Both the position numbers and the translations under genes were made by a program. 64,000 nucleotides of DNA, from positions 7,378,001-7,442,000 of the forward strand of contig NZ_CP090063.1 of the NCBI RefSeq assembly GCF_021391495.1. The letters are read 5' to 3'. Of this stretch, positions 1-9,230 are shown in pieces (position 1 is the stretch's first letter; each line of letters opens with the position of its first letter). The notes beneath the pieces are model-generated. The model was not told the DNA's origin and searched no databases. It saw nothing but the letters and a program-made list of their open reading frames with translations. The DNA comes from Amycolatopsis acidiphila. GTDB lineage: Bacteria > Actinomycetota > Actinomycetes > Mycobacteriales > Pseudonocardiaceae.

Positions 1-82
1 CCTGGAAGCGCTCGGATCCGAACCGGCTTCCTGATTCGCCAACTTGTCGACATTGCTGCTTTGAGCTCCTTAAGGAGGAGTG

Positions 83-2635
83 GTGACCGCCGAGTCCCTG
101 CCCGCCGAGCTGCGCCGTGCGATCGTGCAGATCGCCCGCACGCCGCGACTGCTGGTCGCCTGCGACTACGACGGGACCTTGGCTCCGATCGTGACCAACC
201 CCGACGAGGCGCGGCCGCTGCCCGAGTCCGTGGGCGCGCTGCGCTCCCTCGCCGGGTTGCACGAGACGACGACCGCGGTGATCTCCGGCCGTGCCCTGCG
301 GGATCTGGCGATCCTGTCCCGGCTGCCGTCCGAGGTGCACCTGGTCGGCAGCCACGGTTCCGAGTTCGACATCGGTTTCGTGCACGCGCTCGACGCCAAG
401 GCCCGCGACATGCACCGCAGGCTCGAGCGCGAGCTCGAGGAGCTGGCCGGGGAGGTGCCCGGGGTGCAGCTGGAGGTCAAGCCCGCCAGCATCGCCGTGC
501 ACGTCCGCCGCGCGGAGCGCGATGCCGCCGGTCGCATCCTCGACGCGATCCACAATGGACCGTGCACATGGGACGGTGTGTCGACGACCGACGGCAAGGA
601 GGTCGTCGAGCTCGCCGTCGTGCAGACCGACAAGGGCCGCGCCCTGGACACCCTGCGCCACCAGGTCGGCGCCACCGCGGCGGTCTTCCTCGGTGACGAC
701 GTCACCGACGAGAAGGCGTTCGCGCGGCTGTCCGGGCCGGATCTCGGGGTCAAGGTCGGCGACGGGGAAACCCTTGCCACCTACAGCGTTCCGGGCACCG
801 AGGACGTCGCGACCGTGCTGGCGTTCATTCTCGAGGAGCGGCGCAACTGGCTCTACGGCGAGCAGGCGCCGCCCATCGAGCGGCTGTCCATGCTGGCCAA
901 CGAGCGCTCGGTCGCGCTGGTCACCCCGGACGCTCGGCTGACCTGGCTGTGCCACCCCGGCCCCGACGCGCCCGCGGTGTTCGCGGACCTGCTCGGCGGC
1001 ACCGGCGCCGGCCATTTCTCGATCAAGCCCGCGCGGGGCGACTCGACGCAGCGCAACGGCAACCTGCCGCTGGGCCAGCGCTACCTGCCGAGCACGATGA
1101 CCGTCGAGACCCGCTGGTCGCGGCTGCTCGTCACCGACTACCTCGAGCCGGAGGCCCCGTCGCACCGGACGGACCTGGTCCGGGTGATCTCCGGGTCCAC
1201 CGCGGCGTCCGTGGTGTTCGCGCCGCGGCCCGAGTTCGGCGCGGTGCCGGTGCGCCTGGTGCCCGAGGAGGAGGGCCTGCGCGTCGTCGGCACGTCGGAG
1301 CCGATCGTGCTGCGCGCCCCGGGTGTGCAGTGGGAGATCACCAACGACGGCCTGCACGACACCGCCACGGCGGTCGTGCAGCCCACGCCCGAGAGTCCGG
1401 TGCTGCTCGAACTGCGTTGCGGCACCACGGATCTCGGCCCGGCCGAGTTGTCCGAAGTGGACCGTCGCGCGCGGGCGGGCCGGTACTGGAGCGAGTGGGC
1501 GTCGGCGCTGAAGCTGCCGAACGTCGAGGCGGAGCTCGTCTCGCGCTCGGCGCTGACGCTGCGCGGGCTGTGCAACACCGACACCGGCGGCGTCCTCGCG
1601 GCGGCGACGTCCTCGCTGCCCGAGGAGATCGGCGGCGTGCGGAACTGGGACTACCGGTACTGCTGGGTCCGCGACGCGGCGATGACCGTGCGCGAGCTGG
1701 TCGGGCTCGGCTCGCTGGTGGAGGCCGACGGGTACCTGCAGTGGCTGCACGGCGTGCTGTCGACGCTGGCGGGCCCGGAGCGGCTGCACCCGCTGTACAC
1801 GCTCGCCGGCACGACGCTGGGCGCCGAGGCCGTCATCGACACCCTGCCGGGCTATGCCGGCTCGCGGCCCGTGCGCGTCGGCAACCTGGCGAACCACCAG
1901 GTGCAGCTCGACGTGTTCGGGCCCGTGGTGGAGCTGGTGTGCGCACTGGCCGAGGCGCGCGGCGACCTGCGGGACCAGGACTGGCAGATGGTCCGCGCGA
2001 TGGCCGAGGCCGTGACGCGGCGCTGGTTCGAGGCCGACCACGGCATCTGGGAGGAGCGGCACGTGCCGCGGCACCGGGTGTACTCGCGGGTCATGTGCTG
2101 GGTGACGATCGACAGGGCGATCAAGCTCGGCGAGATCTACGAGCGCGAGATCCCGGTGTGCTGGCATGAGCTGCGCGAGACCATCGCGGACGACGTGCTG
2201 CAGAACGGTTGGAACGACGAGGTCCAGGCGTTCACGACGGCGTACGACGGCACTGACCTGGACGCGGCTTCGCTGTTCGTGGGGCTCTCGGGCCTGCTGG
2301 ACCCGTCCGACGAGCGGTTCCAGTCGACGGTGACGGCGATCGAGGCGGAGCTGCGCAGCGGGTCCACGGTGTACCGCTACCGGCGGGACGACGGCCTGCC
2401 CGGCGGCGAGGGCGGGTTCCACCTGTGCGCCGCGTGGCTGATCGAGGCGTACCTGCTGACCGGGCGGCGCACCGAGGCGGAGGAGCTGTTCGAGCAGATG
2501 GTGGACGCAACCGGCCCGACGGGCCTGCTGCCGGAGCAGTACGACCCCATCGCGGAGCGCTCGCTGGGCAACCACCCGCAGGCGTACTCGCACATCGGCC
2601 TCATCCGCTGCGCCAAGCTACTGGCGGCGCAGTAG
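83..2635 (+). CDS. Trehalose-6-phosphate phosphatase fused to a GH15 glycosidase
   Basis: Two-domain protein of about 850 residues. Residues 1-250 are a HAD-type trehalose-phosphatase (OtsB): the nucleophile motif DYDGT lies near residue 29 and the GDDVTDE motif near 210. Residues about 260-850 are a glycoside hydrolase family 15 domain, with WDYRYCWVRD near 522 and LPEQYD near 817, where the second catalytic Glu of the family sits. Some actinobacterial GH15 proteins of this kind are trehalases, others glucoamylase-like. The first domain should make trehalose from trehalose-6-phosphate; the second may hydrolyse trehalose or a related glucoside, so one polypeptide could both form and degrade trehalose (inference). 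Two adjacent GTG codons could start it; the AAGGAGG at 72-78 suits the second (83) slightly better than 80. The upstream partner, possibly otsA, lies outside the window. Confidence 0.85.
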   Translation: MTAESLPAELRRAIVQIARTPRLLVACDYDGTLAPIVTNPDEARPLPESVGALRSLAGLHETTTAVISGRALRDLAILSRLPSEVHLVGSHGSEFDIGFVHALDAKARDMHRRLERELEELAGEVPGVQLEVKPASIAVHVRRAERDAAGRILDAIHNGPCTWDGVSTTDGKEVVELAVVQTDKGRALDTLRHQVGATAAVFLGDDVTDEKAFARLSGPDLGVKVGDGETLATYSVPGTEDVATVLAFILEERRNWLYGEQAPPIERLSMLANERSVALVTPDARLTWLCHPGPDAPAVFADLLGGTGAGHFSIKPARGDSTQRNGNLPLGQRYLPSTMTVETRWSRLLVTDYLEPEAPSHRTDLVRVISGSTAASVVFAPRPEFGAVPVRLVPEEEGLRVVGTSEPIVLRAPGVQWEITNDGLHDTATAVVQPTPESPVLLELRCGTTDLGPAELSEVDRRARAGRYWSEWASALKLPNVEAELVSRSALTLRGLCNTDTGGVLAAATSSLPEEIGGVRNWDYRYCWVRDAAMTVRELVGLGSLVEADGYLQWLHGVLSTLAGPERLHPLYTLAGTTLGAEAVIDTLPGYAGSRPVRVGNLANHQVQLDVFGPVVELVCALAEARGDLRDQDWQMVRAMAEAVTRRWFEADHGIWEERHVPRHRVYSRVMCWVTIDRAIKLGEIYEREIPVCWHELRETIADDVLQNGWNDEVQAFTTAYDGTDLDAASLFVGLSGLLDPSDERFQSTVTAIEAELRSGSTVYRYRRDDGLPGGEGGFHLCAAWLIEAYLLTGRRTEAEELFEQMVDATGPTGLLPEQYDPIAERSLGNHPQAYSHIGLIRCAKLLAAQ

Positions 2636-2745
2636 CCGCCAGCGGCGGAGCGCGTCCGCGTGACCAGGCTCTTTCGCCCCGGTGGTGTTGTGGGCCTCGG
2701 TAAACTCGGCCTGAGGCGAAAGGCCGGGGACAAGGGAGGGGCGGA

Positions 2746-3049
2746 ATGACTGCTCAGCCCGCGCACGAGGAGCACGAGCCCGAGCTTGGCCCTGTCACGG
2801 TCGAGGACTGGTTGGCGGCCGACGCGCCTGCCGATGGTTCGCGTCTCGAGCTGCTCCTGGGGTACTTGACGATGACGGCGCCGCCAACCCCGCCACCAAG
2901 ATGTCACCGCTGAGCTGACCGGCCTGGTGCGCGCCGCGATCAAGACTGCCGGCCGGAGCGACCTGCGCGGGCTGCCCGGCGTCGGCGTGCGCAGCGTCAC
3001 CGCACCCGGCCCGGTTCCCGTCGAGGTGGACACGGCCGGGCTCGGCTAG
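2746..3049 (+). pseudogene. Frameshifted, shortened Uma2-family (DUF820) nuclease-like relic
   Basis: ATG at 2746 behind a GGGAGGGG opens a frame reading VTVEDWLAADAPADG and then SRLELLLGYLTMT, which resembles the N-terminus of Uma2-family restriction-endonuclease-fold proteins. It stops at a TGA after PPPRCHR. Moving to another frame just before that point restores a Uma2-like continuation (QDVTAELTGLVRAAI, then GLPGVGVRSV) that runs to a TAG at 3047-3049. Even when joined, about 100 residues are present against the usual 180-200, so part of the core is missing. It fills most of the 507-base stretch between the trehalose gene and radA. A sequencing error could explain the frameshift but not the missing core. 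Confidence 0.6.
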
Positions 3050-3053
3050 GTTG

Positions 3054-3138
3054 TGTTTCATAAGCGGCGGAGCCGCTTGCGCCTGCGCCGTCAGTGTGCA
3101 CCGCCACCCGCACCGGCCCGCAAACCACTTCTGAAACA
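3054..3138. repeat. Palindromic intergenic element bounded by TGTTTCA/TGAAACA
   Basis: An 85-base segment between the Uma2 relic and the end of radA starts with TGTTTCA and ends with its reverse complement TGAAACA. Inside, AAGCGGC (3062-3068) and GCCGCTT (3072-3078) form a hairpin with a 3-base loop. It resembles a repeated extragenic palindrome or small MITE-like element. Because it lies 4 bases past the radA stop it may also serve as the radA terminator. Only one copy is visible here, so repeat status is inferred. Confidence 0.4.
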
Positions 3139-3142
3139 GTCG

Positions 3143-4501
3143 CTAGGCGTGCATCGCCGCGTTCACCGCGTCCGCGACGCTGGTCACCTCCAGCACCCGG
3201 ATGCCGTCGGGCAGCTTGCCGGGGTCCGGCGGCACGATCGCGTGCGTGAAGCCGAGCCGCGCGGCCTCCGCCAGCCGCCGCCCGACGCCGTTGACCCGGC
3301 GGATCTCCCCGGCCAGTCCCACCTCCCCGAGCGACACCAGCCGCGGCGAGAGGGCCACGTCGTTCACCGACGACGCGATCGCCAGCACCACCGCGAGGTC
3401 CACCGCCGGCTCCGTCACCTTCATCCCGCCGACCGTCGCCGCGTAGACGTCCTGCGTCCCGAATGCCACGCCCGCACGCTTTTCCAGCACGGCCAGCACC
3501 ATCCCCACCCGCGCCGAATCCAGCCCGCTGACCGCCCGCCTGGGCTGCGGCAGGCTCGACTTCGACACCAGGGCCTGCACCTCGCACAGCAGCGGCCGTT
3601 TGCCCTCCACCGTGACGGTGATGGCAGTGCCCGCGACGCCGTCCTCGTGGCGGTTCATGAACAGCCCCGACGGGTCGGGCACCCCCACGATCCCGTCGTC
3701 GCGCAGTTCGAAGCAGCCGATCTCGTCCGCCGGCCCGAACCGGTTCTTGATCCCGCGTACCAGCCGCAGCGTCGAATGCCGGTCACCCTCGAACTGGAGC
3801 ACCACGTCCACCAGGTGCTCCAGCACGCGCGGCCCGGCGACCGAACCGTCCTTCGTCACGTGTCCGACCAGCACGATGGGCAGCCCACGCTCCTTGGCCA
3901 GCGCGACCAGCCCGGCCGTCACCGCGCGCACCTGTGTCACCCCGCCCGGCGCGCCTTCGGCCTGCGGCGAGGCCATCGTCTGCACGGAGTCGACGATCAG
4001 CACCCCGGGGTCGACGGCGTCGACGTGCCCGAGGATCGCCGACAGGTCGCTCTCGGCGGCCAGGAACATCCGCTCGTGCAGGTTTCCCGTGCGTTCGGCA
4101 CGCAGCCGGACCTGTCCTGCCGACTCCTCGCCCGTCACGTACAACGCCGGCTTCGCCGCCGCGGCCGCCCACTGGTACGCGACCTCCAGCAGCAAAGTCG
4201 ACTTGCCGACCCCGGGCTCACCGGCCAGCAGGACCACGGCACCGGGCACGAGACCGCCACCCAGCACCCGGTCGAGCTCGCCGACCCCGGTCGCCCGCGC
4301 CCTGGCCGACTCGAGGTCGACCTGGCCGATCGGCCGCGCCGGCGCGCTGGGCGCCCCGGCGGCCACGCGGGCTATCGCCGGACGCGCGTCGCCGCGCTCT
4401 TCCAGCGTGCCCCACGCCTGACACTCAGGGCAGCGGCCGACCCATTTCGCGGCTTCGTAGCCGCACTCGCCACAGCGGTAGCTGATGCCCTTCTTGACCA
4501 C
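3143..4501 (-). CDS. radA: DNA repair protein RadA
   Basis: RadA/Sms, a RecA-like ATPase with a Lon-like C-terminal domain that helps process recombination intermediates and branch migration. The 452 residues carry an N-terminal C4 zinc finger (CGEC near 10-13 and CPEC near 24-27), a Walker A motif GEPGVGKST near residue 94, the RadA-specific KNRFG motif near 250 and the Lon-protease-like domain over the last 150 residues, which lacks peptidase activity in this family. Length is normal. It follows lpqE (33-base gap) on the same strand, the same order as Rv3584-Rv3585 in M. tuberculosis. The cyclic-di-AMP synthase gene disA, which follows radA in mycobacteria, is not downstream here. Confidence 0.95.
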   Translation of the reverse strand: MVKKGISYRCGECGYEAAKWVGRCPECQAWGTLEERGDARPAIARVAAGAPSAPARPIGQVDLESARARATGVGELDRVLGGGLVPGAVVLLAGEPGVGKSTLLLEVAYQWAAAAAKPALYVTGEESAGQVRLRAERTGNLHERMFLAAESDLSAILGHVDAVDPGVLIVDSVQTMASPQAEGAPGGVTQVRAVTAGLVALAKERGLPIVLVGHVTKDGSVAGPRVLEHLVDVVLQFEGDRHSTLRLVRGIKNRFGPADEIGCFELRDDGIVGVPDPSGLFMNRHEDGVAGTAITVTVEGKRPLLCEVQALVSKSSLPQPRRAVSGLDSARVGMVLAVLEKRAGVAFGTQDVYAATVGGMKVTEPAVDLAVVLAIASSVNDVALSPRLVSLGEVGLAGEIRRVNGVGRRLAEAARLGFTHAIVPPDPGKLPDGIRVLEVTSVADAVNAAMHA

Positions 4502-4534
4502 GGTCGCCGACGTTAGCGGGGGGCACCGACAATC

Positions 4535-5164
4535 TCAGTGACCCGTCTCGGCCTGTTGCGGCAAGGTGTCGCAGTTCGGCAGTTCCTTCGTCGGCGCCGC
4601 GATGGGCAGCTGGACGGTCACCGGGCCCGCGTCGCGGAAGACGAACGTGACCGGGGTGAGCTGACCGGGCCAGATGACCTGTTTGATGCCCGTCAGCACG
4701 ATCGAGGCGCGCCCGATCTTGCTCTTCGCGCCGGTCGCCGCGGTCTCGGGGCTGCTGCTGCTCGTCGGCGACACGGAGGTGGCGCCGGCGGCGGACTCGG
4801 CCTCGTCGGCATTGCCGACGATCAGGCTGCTCCCGGCGACGATGGTCCTCTGCCCGTCGATGGTGGCGCCCGCGGCGTTCGGGGAGGAGACCGAGACCAG
4901 CTCGTCGTCCTGGGCGCCGTCGTTGGTGATGGTCAGCGCGAGCGGGGCGTTCGAGCCCGGGGCGTAGGCCTGCTGGCAGGTGTTGCTGTTCGCGATGCCC
5001 GCGTTACGCACCGAAATCTTGCCGACCGTCGCGAGTGCGCCGTTGACCGCGGGCAGCATGGTGGCGGTCTGGGTGATCTGCCCGGCCCCGCACCCGGCCA
5101 GTGCCAGAGCGGCACCGAGGCCCAGCACGCCCGAAGTGAGCACACGACGTTTCTGCAGCCTCAC
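4535..5164 (-). CDS. lpqE: LpqE-like lipoprotein
   Basis: Exported lipoprotein of 209 residues. A short basic N-terminus and hydrophobic stretch lead to the lipobox LAGC, with Cys25 the predicted lipidation site, followed by GAGQITQTA, very like mycobacterial LpqE (Rv3584). The family fold resembles copper-chaperone-like beta domains, but its function is not firmly known. A low-complexity Ser/Thr/Pro stretch near residues 130-150 interrupts the domain. GTG start, with GGAGGG about ten bases upstream. It is divergent from carD and lies directly upstream of radA, matching the mycobacterial arrangement. Confidence 0.85.
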   Translation of the reverse strand: MRLQKRRVLTSGVLGLGAALALAGCGAGQITQTATMLPAVNGALATVGKISVRNAGIANSNTCQQAYAPGSNAPLALTITNDGAQDDELVSVSSPNAAGATIDGQRTIVAGSSLIVGNADEAESAAGATSVSPTSSSSPETAATGAKSKIGRASIVLTGIKQVIWPGQLTPVTFVFRDAGPVTVQLPIAAPTKELPNCDTLPQQAETGH

Positions 5165-5408
5165 GGTCTTCAGTCCCTCCTAGAGCCCGCGCGTTACCAA
5201 TGCGCAGACTAGCCCGGACCCTTCCGCCCGGCAGAACCCGGTGGCCACTGGCCGCGGCCAACCGTCCACAGTGGATTCGTGATCAACGGGTGGACCACCT
5301 GCATGAGCACGCCGAAAGTGGATTTGTCAACCCCCCGGATGGCCCCGGCCAAGCCCCTGACCTGCGAGGACGATCTCGGCCCGCTAGGTGGGCCCTCTCG
5401 CAGCGTGC

Positions 5409-5414
5409 TATTAT
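5409..5414 (+). promoter_or_regulatory. Possible -10 element of the carD operon
   Basis: TATTAT, preceded by GC, lies 28 bases before the carD start in an otherwise GC-rich intergenic region. No clear -35 hexamer is visible, so this is a weak call based on composition and position. Confidence 0.3.
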
Positions 5415-5441
5415 GGAGTCAGCGAAAGGGGCAGAGGACAC

Positions 5442-5933
5442 ATGGTTTTCAAGGTCGGAGAGACCGTCGTCTACCCGCACCACGGTGCCGCACTCATCGA
5501 AGCCATCGAGACCCGTGTGATCAAGGGCGAGGAGAAGCAGTACCTCGTCCTCAAGGTCGCGCAGGGAGATCTCACGGTTCGCGTACCCGCTGACAACGCC
5601 GAGATCGTCGGTGTGCGGGATGTCGTCGGCCAGGATGGTCTGAACCGCGTCTTCGACGTACTGCGTGCTCCGCACACCGAAGAGCCCACGAACTGGTCTC
5701 GGCGGTACAAGGCCAACCTGGAGAAGCTCGCCTCCGGCGATGTGAACAAGGTGGCCGAAGTGGTGCGCGACCTCTGGCGGCGAGAGAAGGACCGTGGCCT
5801 TTCCGCTGGTGAGAAGCGGATGCTGGCCAAGGCGAGGCAGATCCTGGTGAGTGAACTGGCCCTGGCGGAGGGCACCGACGAGGGCAAGGCGGAAACCCTC
5901 CTCGACGAGGTGCTGGAAACCGCGGCGGTCTGA
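5442..5933 (+). CDS. carD: RNA polymerase-binding transcription factor CarD
   Basis: CarD binds the RNA polymerase beta subunit and stabilises open promoter complexes, notably at rRNA promoters. The 163-residue protein begins [17 protein letters not shown], the CarD_CdnL_TRCF beta-barrel (residues 1-55), followed by the helical DNA-binding domain with the conserved tryptophan-containing NWSRRYKAN segment. Length is close to the 162 residues of the mycobacterial protein. The start was chosen at the ATG preceded by AGAGGA rather than a longer in-frame reading. It heads a forward operon with ispD, ispF, a HAD gene, cysS and rlmB. Confidence 0.97.
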   Translation: MVFKVGETVVYPHHGAALIEAIETRVIKGEEKQYLVLKVAQGDLTVRVPADNAEIVGVRDVVGQDGLNRVFDVLRAPHTEEPTNWSRRYKANLEKLASGDVNKVAEVVRDLWRREKDRGLSAGEKRMLAKARQILVSELALAEGTDEGKAETLLDEVLETAAV

Positions 5934-5975
5934 CCGGCAGCGAGGGCGCACCCGAGGGTCTGTGAAAAACAGCTC

Positions 5976-6614
5976 ATGAGGACGGCTGCGCTCGTCATCG
6001 CCGACGCCGAGGGCTTGGACACGCTCGTTCAGGGTGAGCCGCTGCTGGCGCACGCCGTTCGCGGCGTGCTCGATGCGGGCTGCGTGACTGACCTGCGGGT
6101 CGTGGTCCCGGCGCGGAATCTCGGCAGCTACGAATTGATCGTGCAGACAGTACCCGGTACCGGAAAACGGTGCCGGGTACTGTCGTGCGACGGTAACCGA
6201 GCCGAATCGATTCGGTCCGCGTTCGAAAACCTTTCCGGCGAGTTCGACGTGATCCTCATTTGTGACGCGGCCCGCCCATTCGTGCCGCCTTCCACCCTTC
6301 GCGCGGTGGCGGAAACGGTTTCACCGGAAATCCCGGCGGTCGTTCCGGTGCTTCCCGTCACCGACACCGTGAAGCTCGTGGACGGCAGGGACGTGATCAT
6401 CGCCACGGAGGATCGCGCCGGTCTGCGCGCTGTTCAGGCGCCGTTCGGCTGCACGCCCGCCGTGCTCCACGAGATGTGCGCGCGGGCCGTGGACCCGCTC
6501 ACCGACCCGCCCGATACGGTCCGCACGATCGCCGGGCACCAGAACGCGATCCGGGTCACCACGCCGTTCGACGTCGCCGTCGTGACGGCACTACTGAGCG
6601 AGGAGCAGGCGTGA
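5976..6614 (+). CDS. ispD: Degenerate IspD-like cytidylyltransferase
   Basis: It sits where ispD normally sits, between carD and ispF, and several stretches match Isp[42 protein letters not shown] and [13 protein letters not shown]. IspD makes CDP-methylerythritol in the non-mevalonate isoprenoid pathway. Here the N-terminal glycine-rich CTP loop (normally AAGxGxRxG followed by PK) is gone: the sequence runs [25 protein letters not shown]. The VQTP threonine is alanine, the NIKVT lysine is arginine, and the usual TDDAxLVE segment is absent. The aspartate of the DAARP motif remains. No Shine-Dalgarno is obvious, and nothing upstream in frame supplies the missing loop. Either activity is altered or lost, or another enzyme makes the intermediate. 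Its stop overlaps the ispF GTG (GTGA). Confidence 0.75.
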   Translation: MRTAALVIADAEGLDTLVQGEPLLAHAVRGVLDAGCVTDLRVVVPARNLGSYELIVQTVPGTGKRCRVLSCDGNRAESIRSAFENLSGEFDVILICDAARPFVPPSTLRAVAETVSPEIPAVVPVLPVTDTVKLVDGRDVIIATEDRAGLRAVQAPFGCTPAVLHEMCARAVDPLTDPPDTVRTIAGHQNAIRVTTPFDVAVVTALLSEEQA

Positions 6615-7078
6615 GGGTCGGCACGGGCGTGGACGTCCATCCGGTCGAGCAGGGTCGCGAATGCTGGGTGGCCGGGCTGTACTGGGAGGGCGTCCCCGGC
6701 TGCGCCGGGCATTCCGACGGCGACGTGGCGGCCCACGCGCTCTGCGACGCGATGCTGTCGGCCGCGGGGCTGGGCGACCTCGGCTCGGTGTTCGGCACCA
6801 GCGACCCGCGCTGGGAAGGCGTGCACGGCCCGGAGTTCGTCGCCGAGGTCCGGCGGCGCGTCGAGGCAGCGGGCTGGCGCCTCGCCAACGCGTCGGTGCA
6901 GGTCATCGGCAACGCGCCGCGGATCGGCACGCGTCGTGAAGAGGCGCAGGACGTGTTGGGCAAGGCCGCCGGCGGCCCGGTCGGCGTCAGCGGCACCACC
7001 AGCGACGGCCTCGGGCTCACCGGCCGCGGCGAGGGCATCGCGGCAGTGGCCACCGCCCTGCTGCTGGCCGCCGAGTAG
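6611..7078 (+). CDS. ispF: 2-C-methyl-D-erythritol 2,4-cyclodiphosphate synthase IspF
   Basis: IspF cyclises CDP-methylerythritol 2-phosphate to the cyclodiphosphate in the MEP pathway. The 155-residue protein begins [13 protein letters not shown], giving metal ligands Asp8 and His10, followed by [17 protein letters not shown] with the third histidine ligand and the flexible-loop motif, and ends with [17 protein letters not shown]. All signature residues are intact, unlike in the IspD-like protein before it. The GTG start overlaps the ispD stop by four bases, which implies translational coupling; longer in-frame readings run into ispD. Confidence 0.95.
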   Translation: MRVGTGVDVHPVEQGRECWVAGLYWEGVPGCAGHSDGDVAAHALCDAMLSAAGLGDLGSVFGTSDPRWEGVHGPEFVAEVRRRVEAAGWRLANASVQVIGNAPRIGTRREEAQDVLGKAAGGPVGVSGTTSDGLGLTGRGEGIAAVATALLLAAE

Positions 7079-7124
7079 GTCACAACCCGCGCGCCACCCG
7101 GCCGTGTCCCCTTAGGCTCGGGAC

Positions 7125-7811
7125 GTGACGATTCGGGCGGTGATGTTCGACTTCTCCGGCACCTTGTTCCGGCTCGAACAGAACGACAGCTGGCTGACCA
7201 ATCTGACCGACCTCGACGGCGACCCGCTGGACATCGAGGCCCAGGCCGAGCTGATGCGCCGGATGACTGCCCCGACCGGCCAGGTCGTGCAGCTGTCCGA
7301 GGAGTACCAGCACGCGTGGGAGAACCGCGACCTGGACCCGGCGCTGCACGAGAAGATCTACCTCGAGGTGCTGCGCAAGTCCGGCATCCCGAAGGTCGAG
7401 CAGGCCAAGGCGCTCTACAGCCGGCTGGTCGACCCGGACGAGTGGACGCCGTACCCGGACACCGAGACGGTCCTCAAGGACGCCGCGGGCAAGGGCCTGA
7501 AGGTCGGCGTGCTGAGCAACATCGCCTTCGACATCCGGCCCGCCTTCACCGTCCGCGGCCTCGACCAGTACGTCGACTCGTTCGTGCTGTCGTTCGAGGA
7601 GCACGTGATCAAGCCCGATCCGGCGATCTTCCAGACCCTGCTCGACCGGCTCGGCGTGCCGGGCGAGGAGGCGCTGATGGTCGGCGACAGCGAGGAGGCC
7701 GACGGCGGGGCGCGGGCCCTGGGCTGCGCGTTCGCCCTGGTCGACCCCCTGCCCACCAGCGAGCGACCGGAGGGCCTGCTCGCCGCGCTGCGCGCGCACG
7801 GGGTGCTCTAG
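7125..7811 (+). CDS. HAD-superfamily hydrolase
   Basis: A 228-residue HAD subfamily IA phosphatase-like protein. Motif I is the variant DFSGTLF near residue 9, in which the second aspartate of DxDGT is replaced by serine; motif II is LSN near 129; the lysine motif is VIKPDP near 160; motif IV is GDSEEAD near 187. Missing the second, acid-base aspartate is unusual and may mean altered or low phosphatase activity. The substrate cannot be predicted. It lies between ispF and cysS, an addition to the mycobacterial order, with 46 bases before and 34 after it, so it is probably cotranscribed. Confidence 0.75.
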   Translation: MTIRAVMFDFSGTLFRLEQNDSWLTNLTDLDGDPLDIEAQAELMRRMTAPTGQVVQLSEEYQHAWENRDLDPALHEKIYLEVLRKSGIPKVEQAKALYSRLVDPDEWTPYPDTETVLKDAAGKGLKVGVLSNIAFDIRPAFTVRGLDQYVDSFVLSFEEHVIKPDPAIFQTLLDRLGVPGEEALMVGDSEEADGGARALGCAFALVDPLPTSERPEGLLAALRAHGVL

Positions 7812-7845
7812 CGCCGTCCGGCGAGCAGGCCCGTACCATTTCAGG

Positions 7846-9225
7846 GTGGCCTTACACCTTTTCGACACCGCGACCAGGAGCGCGCGGGAGTTCCATCCCG
7901 CTCGTAGTGGAACGGCGTCCATCTACGTGTGTGGGGCCACCGTGCAGGGCATCCCGCACATCGGGCACGTCCGGGGCGCGCTGAACTACGACGTCCTGCG
8001 CCGCTGGCTCGTCCACAAAGGACTGGACGTGCTGTTCGTGCGGAACGTGACCGACATCGACGACAAGATCCTCGCCAAGGCCGCCGACGCCGGCCGGCCC
8101 TGGTGGGAGTGGGCCTTCACGCACGAGCGCGCGTTCGAGGACGCCTACGAGACGCTCGGCTGCCTGCCGCCGTCGATCGCCCCGCGGGCGACCGGGCACG
8201 TCACGCAGATGGTCGAGCTGATGCGGCGGCTCATCGACAGCGGACACGCCTATGCCGCGGGCGGCGACGTCTACTTCGCCGTCAACACGTTCCCCTCGTA
8301 CGGCGAGCTGTCGCGGCAGAAGCTCGACGAGGTCCACCAGGGCGAGACCCTGGCCGAGGGCAAGCGGGACCCGCGCGACTTCACGTTGTGGAAGCGGGCG
8401 AAGCCGGGCGAGCCGTCGTGGCCGACGCCGTGGGGGCCGGGGCGTCCCGGCTGGCACCTCGAGTGCTCGGCGATGGCGACCAACTACCTCGGCGCGGAGT
8501 TCGACATCCACGGCGGCGGCGTCGACCTGGTGTTCCCGCACCACGAGAACGAGCGCGCCCAGTCGAACGCGGTGGGCGATCCGTTCGCCCGGTTCTGGCT
8601 GCACAACGCGTGGGTGACGCTCTCGGGCGAGAAGATGTCGAAGTCGCTGGGCAACACGGTGTCGATCGAGGCGATGCTGCGGAACTACCGCGCGGCCGAA
8701 CTGCGGTACTACCTCATCCAGCCGCACTACCGCTCGACCATCGAGTACTCCGACGGCGCGCTGTCCGAGGCCGCCGCGGGGTACCGGCGGATCGAGCAGT
8801 TCCTGCGGCGGGCCGGCGGCGTGGCGCCGGGCGAGCTCGCACCGGAGTTCGCCGCGGCGATGGACGACGACCTCGCCACCCCGGCGGCGATCGCCGTGGT
8901 GCACAACGCCGTCCGCGAGGGCAACGCGGCGCTCGACGCCAGGAACGAGGAGGCGGCCCGCGCGGCGGCCGGCTCCGTCCGCGCCATGATGGGGGTGCTG
9001 GGCCTCGACCCGCTGGCGCCCGAGTGGGCGGACACGGCGGGCACGGAAACGCCGGGGCGGCAGGCGCTCTCGGATCTCGTCGACGACATGCTCGCCGAGC
9101 GCCAGGAGGCACGCGCGGCACGCGAATTCATGCGGGCGGACGCGGTGCGGGATCGGTTGCTCAAGGCCGGGATCACGGTCGAAGACACCCCAGATGGTCC
9201 ACTGTGGACCGTAAAGGACGCTTAG
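7846..9225 (+). CDS. cysS: Cysteinyl-tRNA synthetase
   Basis: Class I synthetase that charges tRNA-Cys. The 459-residue protein has the zinc ligand Cys in YVCGATV (residue 29), the HIGH motif in PHIGHVRG (37-44), the second zinc region WHLECSAMA near 205 followed by the HGGGxDLxFPHHENE signature, and KMSKS at about 263-267. Length and domain order are normal. GTG start. The stop lies five bases before rlmB, and the order cysS-rlmB matches Rv3580c-Rv3579c. Confidence 0.97.
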   Translation: MALHLFDTATRSAREFHPARSGTASIYVCGATVQGIPHIGHVRGALNYDVLRRWLVHKGLDVLFVRNVTDIDDKILAKAADAGRPWWEWAFTHERAFEDAYETLGCLPPSIAPRATGHVTQMVELMRRLIDSGHAYAAGGDVYFAVNTFPSYGELSRQKLDEVHQGETLAEGKRDPRDFTLWKRAKPGEPSWPTPWGPGRPGWHLECSAMATNYLGAEFDIHGGGVDLVFPHHENERAQSNAVGDPFARFWLHNAWVTLSGEKMSKSLGNTVSIEAMLRNYRAAELRYYLIQPHYRSTIEYSDGALSEAAAGYRRIEQFLRRAGGVAPGELAPEFAAAMDDDLATPAAIAVVHNAVREGNAALDARNEEAARAAAGSVRAMMGVLGLDPLAPEWADTAGTETPGRQALSDLVDDMLAERQEARAAREFMRADAVRDRLLKAGITVEDTPDGPLWTVKDA

Positions 9226-9230
9226 GAACA

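Noticed and set aside
3053..4516. 487-residue open frame on the plus strand
   Set aside because: Antisense to radA, which has all family motifs.
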